Assembly: GCA_928724745.1 (NCBI GenBank) | Contig: CAKMXJ010000002.1 | Coordinates: 1,240,001 to 1,304,000 of the forward strand | DNA: 64,000 nt | Source: Anthracocystis setariae | Taxonomy: Eukaryota > Basidiomycota > Ustilaginomycetes > Ustilaginales > Ustilaginaceae | Reading direction: 5' to 3' | In this document: positions 40,647 to 51,418 of the stretch, one piece after another | Numbering within the stretch: position 1 is the stretch's first letter | Layout: each line of letters starts with the position of its first letter | Translations under genes and position numbers: made by a program | Notes under the pieces: generated by a model | Told to the model about the DNA's origin: nothing | Databases searched by the model: none | The model's input: only the letters and a program-made list of their open reading frames with translations

Positions 40647-42622
40647 GGTAAAGAGCGGTGATGATGAAGGGACAAGCAAAGGGTTATTTCAAAGAGGCGT
40701 ACTTATAGCTGTCGGGGAAGAAAGAAGAAAAGATGCTAGAAGAATAGACGACGCTATCGAGATAACAGAAGAGTTGCCATGTGCCCGAACGTACCATGGT
40801 GCACAGATAAGAACGTGTTCTCCATTACAGCAGATCAAGTGCCTGAGGATGAAACAAAAACAGTCCCACGCGGCAGTCCATCCATGCTGAAACAGGCAAG
40901 TGTGTACAAGCTCGACAACGCCGATGAGGTACGCGCCGCGGCATGGCGCTTTTTCTTCGCCATCTTGGAGCATGCGCACGAGGGCTGCCACTCGAGTCGG
41001 AATCAGGGTTTGATGAGCGACACAGTGCGACGAGAGTGGTTTTGTGGATTCGATCAATCGGCCTGTGCAGATGGCGGACTGCATGGGAGAGTTTGCGTGC
41101 TATTCGGAACCACATTCACACGGGGGAGTCCGAGCTTCTGGAAAGCAAGCAAGGCTGCAGACAGACAGGATCAGACTCATCGTAAGGATAAAGCCTATCA
41201 CGACTGGCTTGCGGCAATGCAAATCGCCGGCGAAACGGATGGTGGTCCGGACGGAAGCGACGGCGAACTAGATGGCGGCGGCGGCATTGCACCGGCTTCG
41301 GAGGAAAGAAAGGAGCCCCAAGGGGCTTTGCGGCCAAGCTAGAGCAAGGTATGAGGGATTGCTCAGAACGGGGGAATCATCTGCGGAAGGGTTCAAGGAT
41401 CTTTGATGGCGTATGAGAAGCGTGTGAAAAATGCAGATGGCGAACCTCTTGATACGGTACCGTAATAGGGTACCTTTGTCGAGGCTCAATAACGAGCATT
41501 CTGATATGGGAATGCATGGAAGAGACTCTGCAGAGATTTCAGCGGGGGAGGGGGTGAGTTCTAGTGTAGCGGTTGATGCGTCTAATTGACATCTGCGTGA
41601 TTTGACGTGCAGGAGGGCGAATGTGACGTGCAACATATACAGTACGGTCAATTTCCAAATTACGAGGCATGGCGACAGCGGAAAAATTTGAGCCACAAAG
41701 GCGTGATAAAAAGAGATGTCGTGATTTCACCATACGTGCTGCCAATTGGCCGTCCAGGCTTGGTTGCGAATGCTGTTCGGTCACCGATGGGTTGTTTGTG
41801 AAGCCGCTCTTCGCATCGGTGTTCATCGCCGATCCAAGAGCCATAGTTTGCTCACGACAGTCGCATTCAGGGATTGCCAACTTGGTTCGGTCCCGAGAAC
41901 TCGTTTCTCTCATTTGAAACAGGGTCTTGGTTCTGTCGATGCACAAGTCTTTGGCCCTGTCCAATAGGGAAACTTTTCACAGTTGCTTGCTGTCGGTGGT
42001 AGGATCAGAAGTGAAATTGCTGCGACAGATACTTGCTGATTGCGTACGACTGGGCGAGCTGGGAAAAGAAATGTGCGAGCAAAGTCCTGTTCCTGCGCCT
42101 TGGAATCCCTGAAAGGTAGGTGCAAGAACACGAGAAGACCTTCTCCTTGCACCAACGAGGGTGCCGATCTGGTTCTTCGAGATAGAGGAATAAGAGGTAG
42201 GTGGTTGGCCCCTTGTTCCCACAATACGAGAACGTAATGAGTTGAGGAGAAGAAGCAACGTGTCAGTTGCTGTTTTCGGTGTTGAATACCGCTTCCTGTC
42301 AGCCACTGCGCCAAATAATCTGGAAATCTTCTGAGCAAACAGACAAAAAACAACGGCAGCTCAGTGCAGAGGGAAAAGCGGCAGCTTTTGCTGCCACACG
42401 TGACTCGAAGAATAATTATTATTAATTAATATTTCGTGCAGCTCACAAAGTAAAAGTCGATCACACACAGCAGCGACCGCCGTCAAAACCGTGCAAAGGC
42501 AGCCAACCCATTAGCTGCAGCTCCACGCGTGTCGCTCTTGCGCTCACACCTTCACCGCCCTCGCTTCTCTTCGAGCTTTCATCTACACTCATCCGATCGT
42601 TTGACAGTAGTGTTTCGTCGCC
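40647..42622. other. divergent intergenic region, about 2 kb, no gene seen
   Basis: Open frames on both strands (for example 40779-41342 plus, 41268-41696 minus) overlap each other and show no family motif. A TATACAGTACGG motif occurs near 41637-41648 and an AT-rich stretch (AATAATTATTATTAATTAATATT) near 42410-42433. The last 100 bp before 42623 are C/T-rich, as in a leader. A multi-exon or non-coding gene cannot be excluded. Confidence 0.45.
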
Positions 42623-43762
42623 ATGTCAAACCCAGCACCATCCGTTACCGCCCCCATTTCGGGCCCTCAATCGGTCCCTGTCGGCCAGCTTCCCGCACCT
42701 TCCTCCTCTCTGGTCGCAAAGTACCGAGGCGCCACCATCGAAGATCTTCAAGTACCTCCTGCCATCTCGGTGCCACGATCCACCTCCATCAACTCTGCGC
42801 TTCGAGTCGCTCTCGACCACGACTACTCTCAGCTCCCCCTCGTTAGCGATAAGAACCGCAAGCTTCTCGGCTATGTGCAAAAGCACCGTCTCGAGGAGCA
42901 ACTCAAAGCCGGAAATGGCGACAACTCGGTCGCCACCATCATGACCAAGTTCTCCAGCGGCGCATCCGCCTCCTCTTCCTCATCAGCACCAGCTACCTAC
43001 ACGGTCATGACTCCCGACACGGGTCTTGCAGAGCTCGAAATCTTCCTCCAATCCCATCCCTTTGCCTTCATCACCGATCCTGGTCGAGCTTTCGTTCTTG
43101 GCGTAGCTACGCAGGAGGATCTCTCCAAATATGTTACGAGGAGAGGTCTGGACGGTACACGCTCTGGTGCTGCCACTCCCACACCCGCCAACACCGGAGC
43201 TGCATCGCACGATACCGACGAGCCCATGCCCTCCACCTCGGCAGGCGTCCCTGCACAGAACTCGGCGTCCACCTCTTCCTCCGCCGCAGCCGGCGCAGCA
43301 GCTGCATCAACATCCACACAAACCCACACAATGTCGCGAAGAGAGGAGGAAGAGTCGCGAAAGGACCGCACGCTCGCCGAATTCCTCCAGCTTCTCGACG
43401 GATACACTCCATTGATACCCGACCAGGTCACCGACTTTTACCTTGAAAAGGTGGGCTTCGAATGCCACGATGTGCGTCTCAAGAGGTTGTTGTCCCTGGC
43501 TGCCGAGAAGTTTGTCAGTGACATTGCGGCCGATGCGTTCCAGTATGCCAGGATTAGGACGAATGCCGGGCCGGGCGGTCGTCCTCGGGGTGCTGCGCCT
43601 GCTGCTGCGGGGGCTGGAGGTGCCGGTGCCGGTGCCGGTGCTGCGAGCGCTCTTCCTGCTGGTGCAAGGGATCGATCAAGGACTGTGCTGACAATGGATG
43701 ATTTGCAGGCTGCGTTGGGAGAGTATGGAATCAATGCGCGCCGGGCGGAATACTTTCGATAG
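42623..43762 (+). CDS. TAF10: CBS-domain protein fused to TFIID/SAGA subunit TAF10
   Basis: One uninterrupted frame of 379 codons. Residues about 35-175 form a CBS pair: IEDLQVPPAISVPRSTSINS, LDHDYSQLPLVSDKNRKLLGYV, then YTVMTPDTGLAELEIFL and AFVLGVATQEDLSKYV. A Ser/Ala/Thr-rich linker follows. Residues about 237-379 are a complete TAF10: LAEFLQLLDGYTPLIPDQVT, FECHDVRLKRLLSLAAEKF, DIAADAFQYAR, a Gly/Ala insert, then LTMDDLQAALGEYGI. TAF10 is a histone-fold subunit shared by TFIID and SAGA, normally encoded alone. Met237 (43331) sits exactly where a free TAF10 would start, so internal initiation, a processed fusion or a true fusion are all possible. It converges with the membrane protein gene, 111 bp apart. 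Confidence 0.85.
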   Translation: MSNPAPSVTAPISGPQSVPVGQLPAPSSSLVAKYRGATIEDLQVPPAISVPRSTSINSALRVALDHDYSQLPLVSDKNRKLLGYVQKHRLEEQLKAGNGDNSVATIMTKFSSGASASSSSSAPATYTVMTPDTGLAELEIFLQSHPFAFITDPGRAFVLGVATQEDLSKYVTRRGLDGTRSGAATPTPANTGAASHDTDEPMPSTSAGVPAQNSASTSSSAAAGAAAASTSTQTHTMSRREEEESRKDRTLAEFLQLLDGYTPLIPDQVTDFYLEKVGFECHDVRLKRLLSLAAEKFVSDIAADAFQYARIRTNAGPGGRPRGAAPAAAGAGGAGAGAGAASALPAGARDRSRTVLTMDDLQAALGEYGINARRAEYFR

Positions 43763-43873
43763 ATACACGCATCTCACCCTTGCGATCTCAATACCAGGGC
43801 GTCAGTATTTGTCTCTCTTCAGCTTCAAGTGTGAGAGGTAGTGTATTTGAAGGAACGATTGAGCAAAGGGGGT

Positions 43874-45470
43874 CTATGCTGGCGAATTGGCTTGATCCGA
43901 AGGCCAACCCATGATCCACTCGCTGATGCCTTGTTTGATTCTCCTCTTTGCTCTGGCGATCCAACCGACGTTGTTCGTGGCGGGCGTGATGCGCCATCCA
44001 CCCCACCAGCTTCGTTGAACCACGTACATTTCGCCGCTTTTGGCCTTGTTCGCAGCGGTGGGTTTGGACGTGCCGACGAGCTCGATGTGTGGTGAGGTTG
44101 GATCCAGCATTAGACGGAATCGAGCCATCAGGTGTTGCTGCTGTGCAGACGTCGCTGTGGAAGTGGGTTTGATGTACGATGCTAGATTCAGCGTGTAGAT
44201 GAGAACCATCGCCAGACTGCATCCAACAGGCAACAAGGACGAGTGGGTGAGTAAATTCATGCTCAATCATAAGTTTCGCAGTGTGAGCGACTTACACAAT
44301 AGGCACGATTCCAAGAGTGTAGAACAAGGTTGGGTCCTCAGCACCCTTCCTGATGCTCCTACCGAGCTCTTCGGGGCAACTTCCAAAGGTGGGAGCAAAA
44401 TCGCGAGTGGTGGAGTGCGTCCAGGATCCGGAAAGGTAGATTTGCAAGGCGTTCCAATCGCGAGCACATTTCCAGCTAAAGTGCAAGCCCAGGCAAGACA
44501 TGATCGAAACAATGTGCACCACTACCCCACATCCAAGTCGGTACCGTAGTCGCAAGCCGATCACGCTGCAACGATGCGGCGCATCAGAAGTCATTGTCAG
44601 CTTGCAACACACTCTTATGCAATCCAAGGCGAGAAAATGGGACTTACAGGATGGTCAAGACAAAAAGTACCACCATCGCCAACCCATCCGCCACCAGAGG
44701 GAGCAAAGTCAAGTCTCTTCCCAACCTTGTCGTCCCACATCCCCCAGCACTAGCTACGGCGGTCAACTGGGCTTGACCGAGCCATGCGGTCAAGTCTGCA
44801 AACATTGGCGTCAGCCGTAACTTCGTCCTCCCTGACAAGCATTGGATTGCTTGACAACCATGCACTTACAGTAAGCGTATTCACAGCATGCAACGATAAG
44901 CATGATGAATGCTAGCAAATTCGTACCTCTCGCCACCAATGCTGTAACTTTGATCCATCCTCTCGCGGTCGGCAGCACCCGCTTAGCCAGCAAGCCAAAC
45001 ACCTGAAAACTCGTCTCGCACAGCATCATCGGCGAGCAGCTCACCAACCCATTAGCTGCCACCAACTCCATCAACCCAGCCTGTGTGCTCAACAATGTCG
45101 AGGTAGACGCATGGGCGGTGTTGGAAAGATGAGCACGCAGTGCTGACCACGCGCTGAGAGAGAAAACGAAGAGGACGGTGGGGAGGAAGACGGTCAGAAT
45201 TTGCGCCAAGGTTCGGCCGGCATAGACGCGGAGGAGACCTATGATAAGGAAGACGAGGAGGATGAAGAACAACACCATGCTCCTGTTGTCATGGGGGTTG
45301 GTGGCGAGGTTGCAGTCAGTGCTGAGCATTCACGCTTGCATTAGAGGGGACACTTACGCAGCGAGGTCATCGTCTCGGATCGTGATACCACCAACGAGTG
45401 CCGAAGTCCATGCAAGAGATAGTCCGCATTGCGGACTAAGTAACAGCGGCGGATTGGTAGTTGGAGGCAT
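43874..45470 (-). CDS. multispan membrane protein, five exons, uncharacterised
   Basis: Exons 45470-45358, 45321-44870, 44795-44648, 44565-44296 and 44216-43874 have GTAAGT donors and CAG acceptors throughout and keep one frame for 441 codons. It starts MPPTTNPPLLLSPQCGLSLA. Hydrophobic segments include MVLFFILLVFLIIGLL, ILTVFLPTVLFVFSLSAW, MELVAANGLVSCSPMMLC, NLLAFIMLIVACCEYAYY, LADGLAMVVLFVLTILLVIG, VVVHIVSIMSCLGLHF and IVPIVLAMVLIYTLNLA, so about seven helices. The C-terminal ~110 residues are soluble and basic. No family name is recognised; the layout resembles fungal seven-helix proteins of unknown function. Intron richness (four introns in 1.6 kb) contrasts with the mostly intronless neighbours. 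Confidence 0.75.
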
Positions 45471-46317
45471 CGAAGGATTTGCGGCGTCGGCTTCAATTTA
45501 TCGAAGGGATCTCTACACGAACTCGACGCCAACGAGATCCGGTGGAGGTGGTGGTGGCACGGAGGGAAGAGGGATACAAACAATCCGAGGGTCTCACGAA
45601 CGGATTCAGCCGACCATGCAGTCCTTCTGATCCCAACCGTTAGCCTCGTCCTCTGGTGTGCTTTGTTGTTGCGCCAAATGCAGACAGACGCTGAACGAGC
45701 TTGAGCTCCTGACCCGCAGCCAGAAACCCGCAGCCTCCTCCGTGGACGTACGGAACGGTGCTTCGACATGCTTCTACAGATGCTTGGGCTCAGAATGGCA
45801 GGATTCAACGTCTATGCTTCGAATTAAGCTCAACGCCCACATCCCATAGACCCATATCCATACGAGTGGTTTGATTAGCGACATGTATAGACGCACAGGT
45901 TGACTGGTTGAGACTTTGGGGATGGTTTGAAAATGTTAGACCTGTGCTGTTGCCGACCATTTTCAACGTGAAGGGAAAAAAAAAATCGAGCTTTCGGACG
46001 GGTGGTTGGCAAAAATGAGTCAAAGGAAGAAAAGCGTAAATTGGGCGGTGGCCAGAGCTTGCAAATTGCAAGAAAGCCGCCTACACCCCTCACAGACTGA
46101 CGGCGCACCTATCAATCGAATCGCTAACACCATCTCACATCTTCGCGTCACTTCCACTTTCATCGCCTACGCTACTCCCTCCAGCCTCGACCCGACCTAT
46201 TCGCTGAAGGTACGACATTTCTACAGCGTCATTACTATCTCCTCGTCGCATTCGCCGTACCGAAGCTCGTCACTACTGGCACAACGAGGCCTATCGCAAC
46301 AGCCATCACACGCCATC
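45471..46317. other. divergent promoter region between the membrane protein and PheRS alpha
   Basis: About 850 bp. The PheRS frame remains open upstream to 46006 (104 extra codons), but those codons look like leader sequence. A run of A lies at about 45979-45987. Confidence 0.5.
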
Positions 46318-47946
46318 ATGTCGGCACCACAAAGGCTCACCGGCGAGCCAACAGCTGAGACCGTTCTCGCTGCTTTGGACGCTGCCCCTGGTGGCAAGAT
46401 TGCCGACACTCGTCTAATTGCTCCCGAAATCTCCACCGCCGCTGCCGACCAGCAAACCGACCCTGCCAAGCGCTCTGAAGCCAACGAGGCCATCTTCAAG
46501 GAACGTGCGCGATGGCAGCTCGCGCTTTCCGACGTACTCAAGTCGCTCGTCAGCAGAGACATGGTTGTGATGGAGAAGCTCGAGGAGACCACCTCGGCGC
46601 CTTTGCCGGATGGATTCGTTCTGCTTCAGAACGGTTCACCAGAAATCCGCCTCGTCAAGGCGCTACCCAACGAGCAAGGCGTTGGCAAGTCGATCGATGA
46701 GCTCAAACAGCTTCTCGGTGCTGACACTCTCAAGAACGGTCAGGGCAACGCTTTCCGTAATAAGTGGGCCAAGAAGCTCCCCGATGGCACTTTCGGCAGG
46801 ACCGAAGCGACTCTCGGCAAGACCGATGCCGAGCTTAAGGATGAGATCCAAGAGCAGCTTGCTGAGGTGCTCAAGACCGGTTCCATCGCTGCGCCCGATG
46901 CTGCTGCCACAGACAAGAAGCTCGCCGAGCTTCGGAAGCGTAAGCTCGTAGCTACGCGCAAGCTCGTCTACTTCTCGATTGCCAAGGGTGCCCAGTTCTC
47001 GCTTACGGTTCAGAAGCTCGAGACCGACCTGACGTTCGAGATGCTCCAGTCCGGCTCGTGGAAGCAGGCGCCGTTCAAAAAGTACAACTTCAATGCCGAG
47101 GGTGCCGCACCCGCCGCCGGTGCGCTTCATCCATTGTTGAAGGTCAGGGAAGAGTTCCGAAACATCTTCTTCGAGATGGGATTCACCGAGATGGCCACAG
47201 ACCGATTCGTCGAGTCCTCCTTCTGGTGCTTCGACTCTCTCTTCGTCCCTCAACAACACCCAGCGCGAGATGTGCAGGACACTTTCTTCATCAAAGACCC
47301 ACCCTATGCCAAAGAATTCGACGAAGAATACCTCAAGCGCGTCACCCTGGTCCACCAGACTGGTGGATTTGGCTCCGTCGGTTACCGATACCCCTTCGAC
47401 CGCAAAGTGACTGAGAAACTCGTTCTGCGAACCCACACCACCTCGGTCTCGTCTGCCATGCTGTACAAGCTCGCCAACCAACCGGGCGGCTTCCAACCCG
47501 CCAAGCTCTTCTCGATCGACCGCGTGTTCCGTAACGAGGCGGTGGACGCTACGCATCTCGCCGAATTCCACCAGGTCGAAGGCGTGGTGGCCGACTACAA
47601 CATCACGCTCGGCGACTTGATCGGATTCATGGAGGTGTTCTTCAAAAAGATGGGCGTCACCAATTTACGCTTCAAACCCGCTTACAACCCTTACACCGAA
47701 CCTTCGCTCGAGATCTTTTCCTACCACCAAGGGCTTAACAAGTGGGTCGAGGTCGGTAACTCGGGTATGTTTCGTCCGGAGATGTTGAGACCCATGGGCT
47801 TGCCAGATGGCGTCAATGTGCTCGGTTGGGGTCTCAGTCTCGAACGTCCCACCATGATCCGTTACGCTGTCAAGGATATCAGGGAGTTGGTCGGTCATAA
47901 AGTTCCCATCTCATCGGTAGAGAATGCTCCCGCTACCCGGTTCTAA
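46318..47946 (+). CDS. FRS2: cytosolic phenylalanyl-tRNA synthetase alpha subunit
   Basis: 542 codons from ATG at 46318 (MSAPQRLTGEPTAETVLAAL). The N-terminal ~280 residues hold the winged-helix DNA/tRNA-binding modules typical of eukaryotic alpha subunits. The class II catalytic core follows, with HPLLKVREEFRNIFFEMGF (motif 1 region), RTHTTSVSSAMLYKLA, motif 2 around DRVFRNEAVDATHLAEFHQ, and motif 3 GWGLSLERPTMIRYAVKDIR. It forms an alpha2-beta2 enzyme that charges tRNA-Phe. Length matches the family (~500). The frame is open for 104 codons upstream, but the conserved start fits 46318. It converges with the karyopherin gene 118 bp away. Confidence 0.93.
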   Translation: MSAPQRLTGEPTAETVLAALDAAPGGKIADTRLIAPEISTAAADQQTDPAKRSEANEAIFKERARWQLALSDVLKSLVSRDMVVMEKLEETTSAPLPDGFVLLQNGSPEIRLVKALPNEQGVGKSIDELKQLLGADTLKNGQGNAFRNKWAKKLPDGTFGRTEATLGKTDAELKDEIQEQLAEVLKTGSIAAPDAAATDKKLAELRKRKLVATRKLVYFSIAKGAQFSLTVQKLETDLTFEMLQSGSWKQAPFKKYNFNAEGAAPAAGALHPLLKVREEFRNIFFEMGFTEMATDRFVESSFWCFDSLFVPQQHPARDVQDTFFIKDPPYAKEFDEEYLKRVTLVHQTGGFGSVGYRYPFDRKVTEKLVLRTHTTSVSSAMLYKLANQPGGFQPAKLFSIDRVFRNEAVDATHLAEFHQVEGVVADYNITLGDLIGFMEVFFKKMGVTNLRFKPAYNPYTEPSLEIFSYHQGLNKWVEVGNSGMFRPEMLRPMGLPDGVNVLGWGLSLERPTMIRYAVKDIRELVGHKVPISSVENAPATRF

Positions 47947-48064
47947 TTTCGTTGTCGATTTTGATCTTTACATGCAATCGGATATAATGTCACTTACTGT
48001 ACTTGTGATTGCATCAGAGATGTTTTGATTCGTCGACTGCCGGGTTGGCTCTGAGGGAGAAATT

Positions 48065-51000
48065 CTACCCTGAACCACCCATGAGATCCGTTTGAAACAT
48101 GTTGACGATCAATGGATCCATCGTCTCCAACACCCTGGTGAATGCAGGGTAGCTCGCTTGAGCGTGTGACAGTACCGTCCTCACATGATCTCTCACCTGC
48201 ACCGTCAACGTGCCATCCGCCGTAGCTACGCGCTTCGCCCTAGCCGCCCCCGGCGAAATATCCTCCAGCCACCCACCATCGTCGTCGTCATCATCCAAAA
48301 ACACATCGGCACCCAACTCCATCGACGCAATCGGCGAAGTCGGCCGGGCATACTTGCCCACATCCAAAGCCCGAGACTCGTTGATCTCGGCCAACATCTC
48401 CGACCACACCGAAATCAACTCGGGAGTACACCCGACCACCTGCTGCGGAACCTCGTCATCCGACCCCTCGCCCTGCTCATACTCGACAATCGCCGCTTCC
48501 AGCATCGACGCAAGCCCCAACGCAGTCACCCGCCGCTTCCGAGTCGAAGCCATGTTCTCGAACCGAGAGCAGATCAACCTGAGCAGCGGCGCAAAGATCG
48601 ACGCCGCAGTCGGCCACCTCCGGTGCGCCATTTCGCGCCAGGCAGCGCTGACGAGACGGATGAAGCTGTTGCCCGGGCAGTGATAGGCGATCCGACAAAG
48701 CAGCGACACAAAGTGGGTAGAAATCAGCGTGGCGTCCTGGAAATGCAGGAGCGAACCCACCAGAGCCGCGGCGAGATGCGTAGATTCCAATGCCGAGATC
48801 CACTTCTCGCGCACATCGGTCCAGTTCGGCAACGCCACCAGCGCTTGAACGAGCGTATCGAGGGCCGAGATGGGCGCAAGCACCATCGGATTGGAAGGAT
48901 CGGCAATGATCTGTCCGAAAGCCGTCAGAAGCGCGTCTCCGTACGTCTGGAGCATCTCGAGTGGATTCAACATGGCAATCTCCTCGATCACGCGACACAT
49001 CTCAACGCAGTAGTCAGGCTGCACCACCAAGTCCCTAGCCAGGTCTAGCAGCTCGAACAGTGGCTGCGTCATCTCAGGCGTCGAATGCAGGGCCCTGATC
49101 CAAAGCATCGAGATGGCATCCTTAGCGAGCAGATGCGAGACCTTCGGATGGAGCGAATCACGCACGATGGGTGACACCATGTGATGCACTTTCTGCATCA
49201 GCGCACCACTCGTACCGGCAGCTGGGAGCATCTCGATCGCGCGCAAAACCTTGGAGATGAACACAATGATCGAAGGTCGCGCTTTGCAGTCCGGGTCTTC
49301 CTGCTGCCAGAGCATGGGCACAAGGTCGACCAGAGCATCGGCGTGTGGAGCGATTCGCGGTCCCATCCGCTCGATGAGGATCGACAGAGCGTCGGTGCAC
49401 ACTTTGATCGACTCCATCTCGTGCAATTCGGATGCTGCTGCAAGCGTCGCGAGATTGCGCAGCGCTTTGGCGAGGAAAGGCTCGAATCCGTCCGCGTCGA
49501 ACTCAAGCGTGTCAGCAATGGCCGAGATGGAACGAGCGGCGGCAAGACGGACGGCGACATCGGTTTGGTCGGGAACCTCTTCAAGCAGGTCGACGAGGAG
49601 AGCATAGACGTCCAGACGAGACTCTCTCGGAACCTGCTCGGACCACTCCCACAACAACCAGGCGATCCTGCGACGAATGACGACCCACACGGACGACCTG
49701 ACACTACCAAGGCGGGCCTCCGGAATCAGCTTGGAAGCAATCGCTTGACCCATCAGCACGTCCATGCTCGGTCGATCGTCATCCTCTCCGGCTGGTGAAA
49801 GGTGGTCTCGGCAGCGTCCAACTGCAGCGTAGATAGCATCCCGTGCCAGAACCTCGTTCAGGTTGTACGTCGAGAGGTTTGATGTTGATTCAAAGTGATG
49901 CCAAAGATGCTGGCCGACAAAGCCGGCGGGCTTGGTGTGCTGAGCCAGGACCATCAGAGCACGCTCTGCAGCAGGACGGATGTCAAGCTCGTGGTTTTCC
50001 TGTTCCTCGCCCACAGCCCACTCCTCCGGGTCAGCCTGCCAGCGCTCGAGATCGTCCGAATTCAGACGCATGAGACGGCCTGCAAGTACATCAGTGGCTT
50101 CGCCTGCGAAGTCGTGAGTGAGAAAGAATCCACCTTCCGGACGATGGCCTTTCCATTGCGACAGCGAATACTTGAGGAGCACAAGGGCCTGGACGACAAA
50201 GCGTGGTGGGTAGTCGATGATGGCAGAGTGGTTTGCGTATTCATCGCGAGGCACAGAGAGGCTGTCATCCGTGACGTCTTTTGCCTGAACCCAGTACCAA
50301 GCAACGACCTCCGGCCAGCCGTGCCAGAATGCAGCCTTGCCGTTGTCCCTCTGGACCAGAGAGAGGAAAAGCTTGCCAAACGAGTAGAGATGTTTTGTGA
50401 GTGCAGTAACGAGCGTAGCCGAGGAAGCGGCAGTTGTAGCTGATGCTTGCGCCGAGCGAAGAAGGCGGAGATAGGCCAATCTAGTGTCTTTGAGAGTTTG
50501 TAAGCAATGCGGTGTAGATCGAAAGAAAGCCTGAGCCATGTTGGCCGAAGCACCCCCTTGTGAAGTGTTGCTGCGAGAGATCATACCAATGTCTGCCACC
50601 GCCAGACGAGAGATGGCTTTGAGTAGCAGATGGCTAGTGCGGACCTGCTCTGCACGTAGGGAAGTGTTGGACCAAGCTGACAGTGTAGCAAGGTCATCAG
50701 CAGAGTTGAGCGAAAACACCTCGGAAAAGTATTGTTGGAAGATGGGGTGCAGCACCGGAAGGAGCTCACGCGAGAGTTCGGTCATACGCATCTTGCCCGC
50801 AAGGACTCGGACGGATTCGAGTTCCTTTAGAGTCTTGGAACAAACGTCGGCTGCACGCATGAGGATGGTTGTGTTGAGCTGGCGAGCATGTGCTGAGGCG
50901 CGAGGTTCGGGCTGGTCAAGCTGCGGGGCAGGACCCAGCGACGCAAGAGCTGCATGTGCTTCGACCATAGCTTCTTGCAATGTGGTGAACAGATCGGGCC

Positions 51001-51418
51001 AGTCGCGAGGGTAGTCGAGACGTGCGATGCGAGCGATGGCTACAGAGGCCTGTAGAGCAATGGTGCGGTTGGATTCACGCAGGCACGTCAGGAGAGCATT
51101 ACGAATCGCCTGTTTCTGCTCGGACGAAATGGTGACGGTGACGCGAGCCATGACACGGCTTCTCCAGAACTTGTCGATGCCATTCTTGAGACGGATGATG
51201 GCGAGGATACGGACCGCGTCTCGCTGCTCCTGCACTGAGGATGTGGAAGCCGAGGGAAGCTGAAGTTGGGTATCGAAAGCGATGTGCGAGAGAGCGAGCC
51301 AGAAGTTGGGATCGCGCTCCCATTCCTCGAGCTGCGAGTTGGCTCTGGATAACAAAGCTGGATCCGAACAAGATGCCAGTACCAGCACTTGGACCAGCGA
51401 AGCCTTGGGGTCCACCAT
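48065..51418 (-). CDS. KAP120: importin-beta family karyopherin, Kap120/importin-11 type
   Basis: A single exon of 1,117 codons. Residues about 25-100 carry the importin-beta N-terminal domain: RANSQLEEWERDPNFWLALS, then RDAVRILAIIRLKNGIDKFW. The next segment, LRESNRTIALQASVAIARIARLDYPRDWPDLF, is typical of Kap120/Ipo11. The remainder is HEAT-repeat helical, with segments such as RRIAWLLWEWSEQVP and RLAAARSISAIADTLEFD. An acidic region (FLDDDDDDGGWLED) near residue 1050 precedes a conserved-looking end. The yeast orthologue imports ribosome-assembly factors such as Rpf1. A bidirectional promoter (51419-52177) is shared with the G-patch gene. Confidence 0.9.
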   Translation of the reverse strand: MVDPKASLVQVLVLASCSDPALLSRANSQLEEWERDPNFWLALSHIAFDTQLQLPSASTSSVQEQRDAVRILAIIRLKNGIDKFWRSRVMARVTVTISSEQKQAIRNALLTCLRESNRTIALQASVAIARIARLDYPRDWPDLFTTLQEAMVEAHAALASLGPAPQLDQPEPRASAHARQLNTTILMRAADVCSKTLKELESVRVLAGKMRMTELSRELLPVLHPIFQQYFSEVFSLNSADDLATLSAWSNTSLRAEQVRTSHLLLKAISRLAVADIGMISRSNTSQGGASANMAQAFFRSTPHCLQTLKDTRLAYLRLLRSAQASATTAASSATLVTALTKHLYSFGKLFLSLVQRDNGKAAFWHGWPEVVAWYWVQAKDVTDDSLSVPRDEYANHSAIIDYPPRFVVQALVLLKYSLSQWKGHRPEGGFFLTHDFAGEATDVLAGRLMRLNSDDLERWQADPEEWAVGEEQENHELDIRPAAERALMVLAQHTKPAGFVGQHLWHHFESTSNLSTYNLNEVLARDAIYAAVGRCRDHLSPAGEDDDRPSMDVLMGQAIASKLIPEARLGSVRSSVWVVIRRRIAWLLWEWSEQVPRESRLDVYALLVDLLEEVPDQTDVAVRLAAARSISAIADTLEFDADGFEPFLAKALRNLATLAAASELHEMESIKVCTDALSILIERMGPRIAPHADALVDLVPMLWQQEDPDCKARPSIIVFISKVLRAIEMLPAAGTSGALMQKVHHMVSPIVRDSLHPKVSHLLAKDAISMLWIRALHSTPEMTQPLFELLDLARDLVVQPDYCVEMCRVIEEIAMLNPLEMLQTYGDALLTAFGQIIADPSNPMVLAPISALDTLVQALVALPNWTDVREKWISALESTHLAAALVGSLLHFQDATLISTHFVSLLCRIAYHCPGNSFIRLVSAAWREMAHRRWPTAASIFAPLLRLICSRFENMASTRKRRVTALGLASMLEAAIVEYEQGEGSDDEVPQQVVGCTPELISVWSEMLAEINESRALDVGKYARPTSPIASMELGADVFLDDDDDDGGWLEDISPGAARAKRVATADGTLTVQVRDHVRTVLSHAQASYPAFTRVLETMDPLIVNMFQTDLMGGSG

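Noticed and set aside
48185..49048. 287-codon plus-strand frame opposite KAP120
   Set aside because: It is the shadow of the conserved karyopherin coding strand, with Arg/His-rich composition and no motif.
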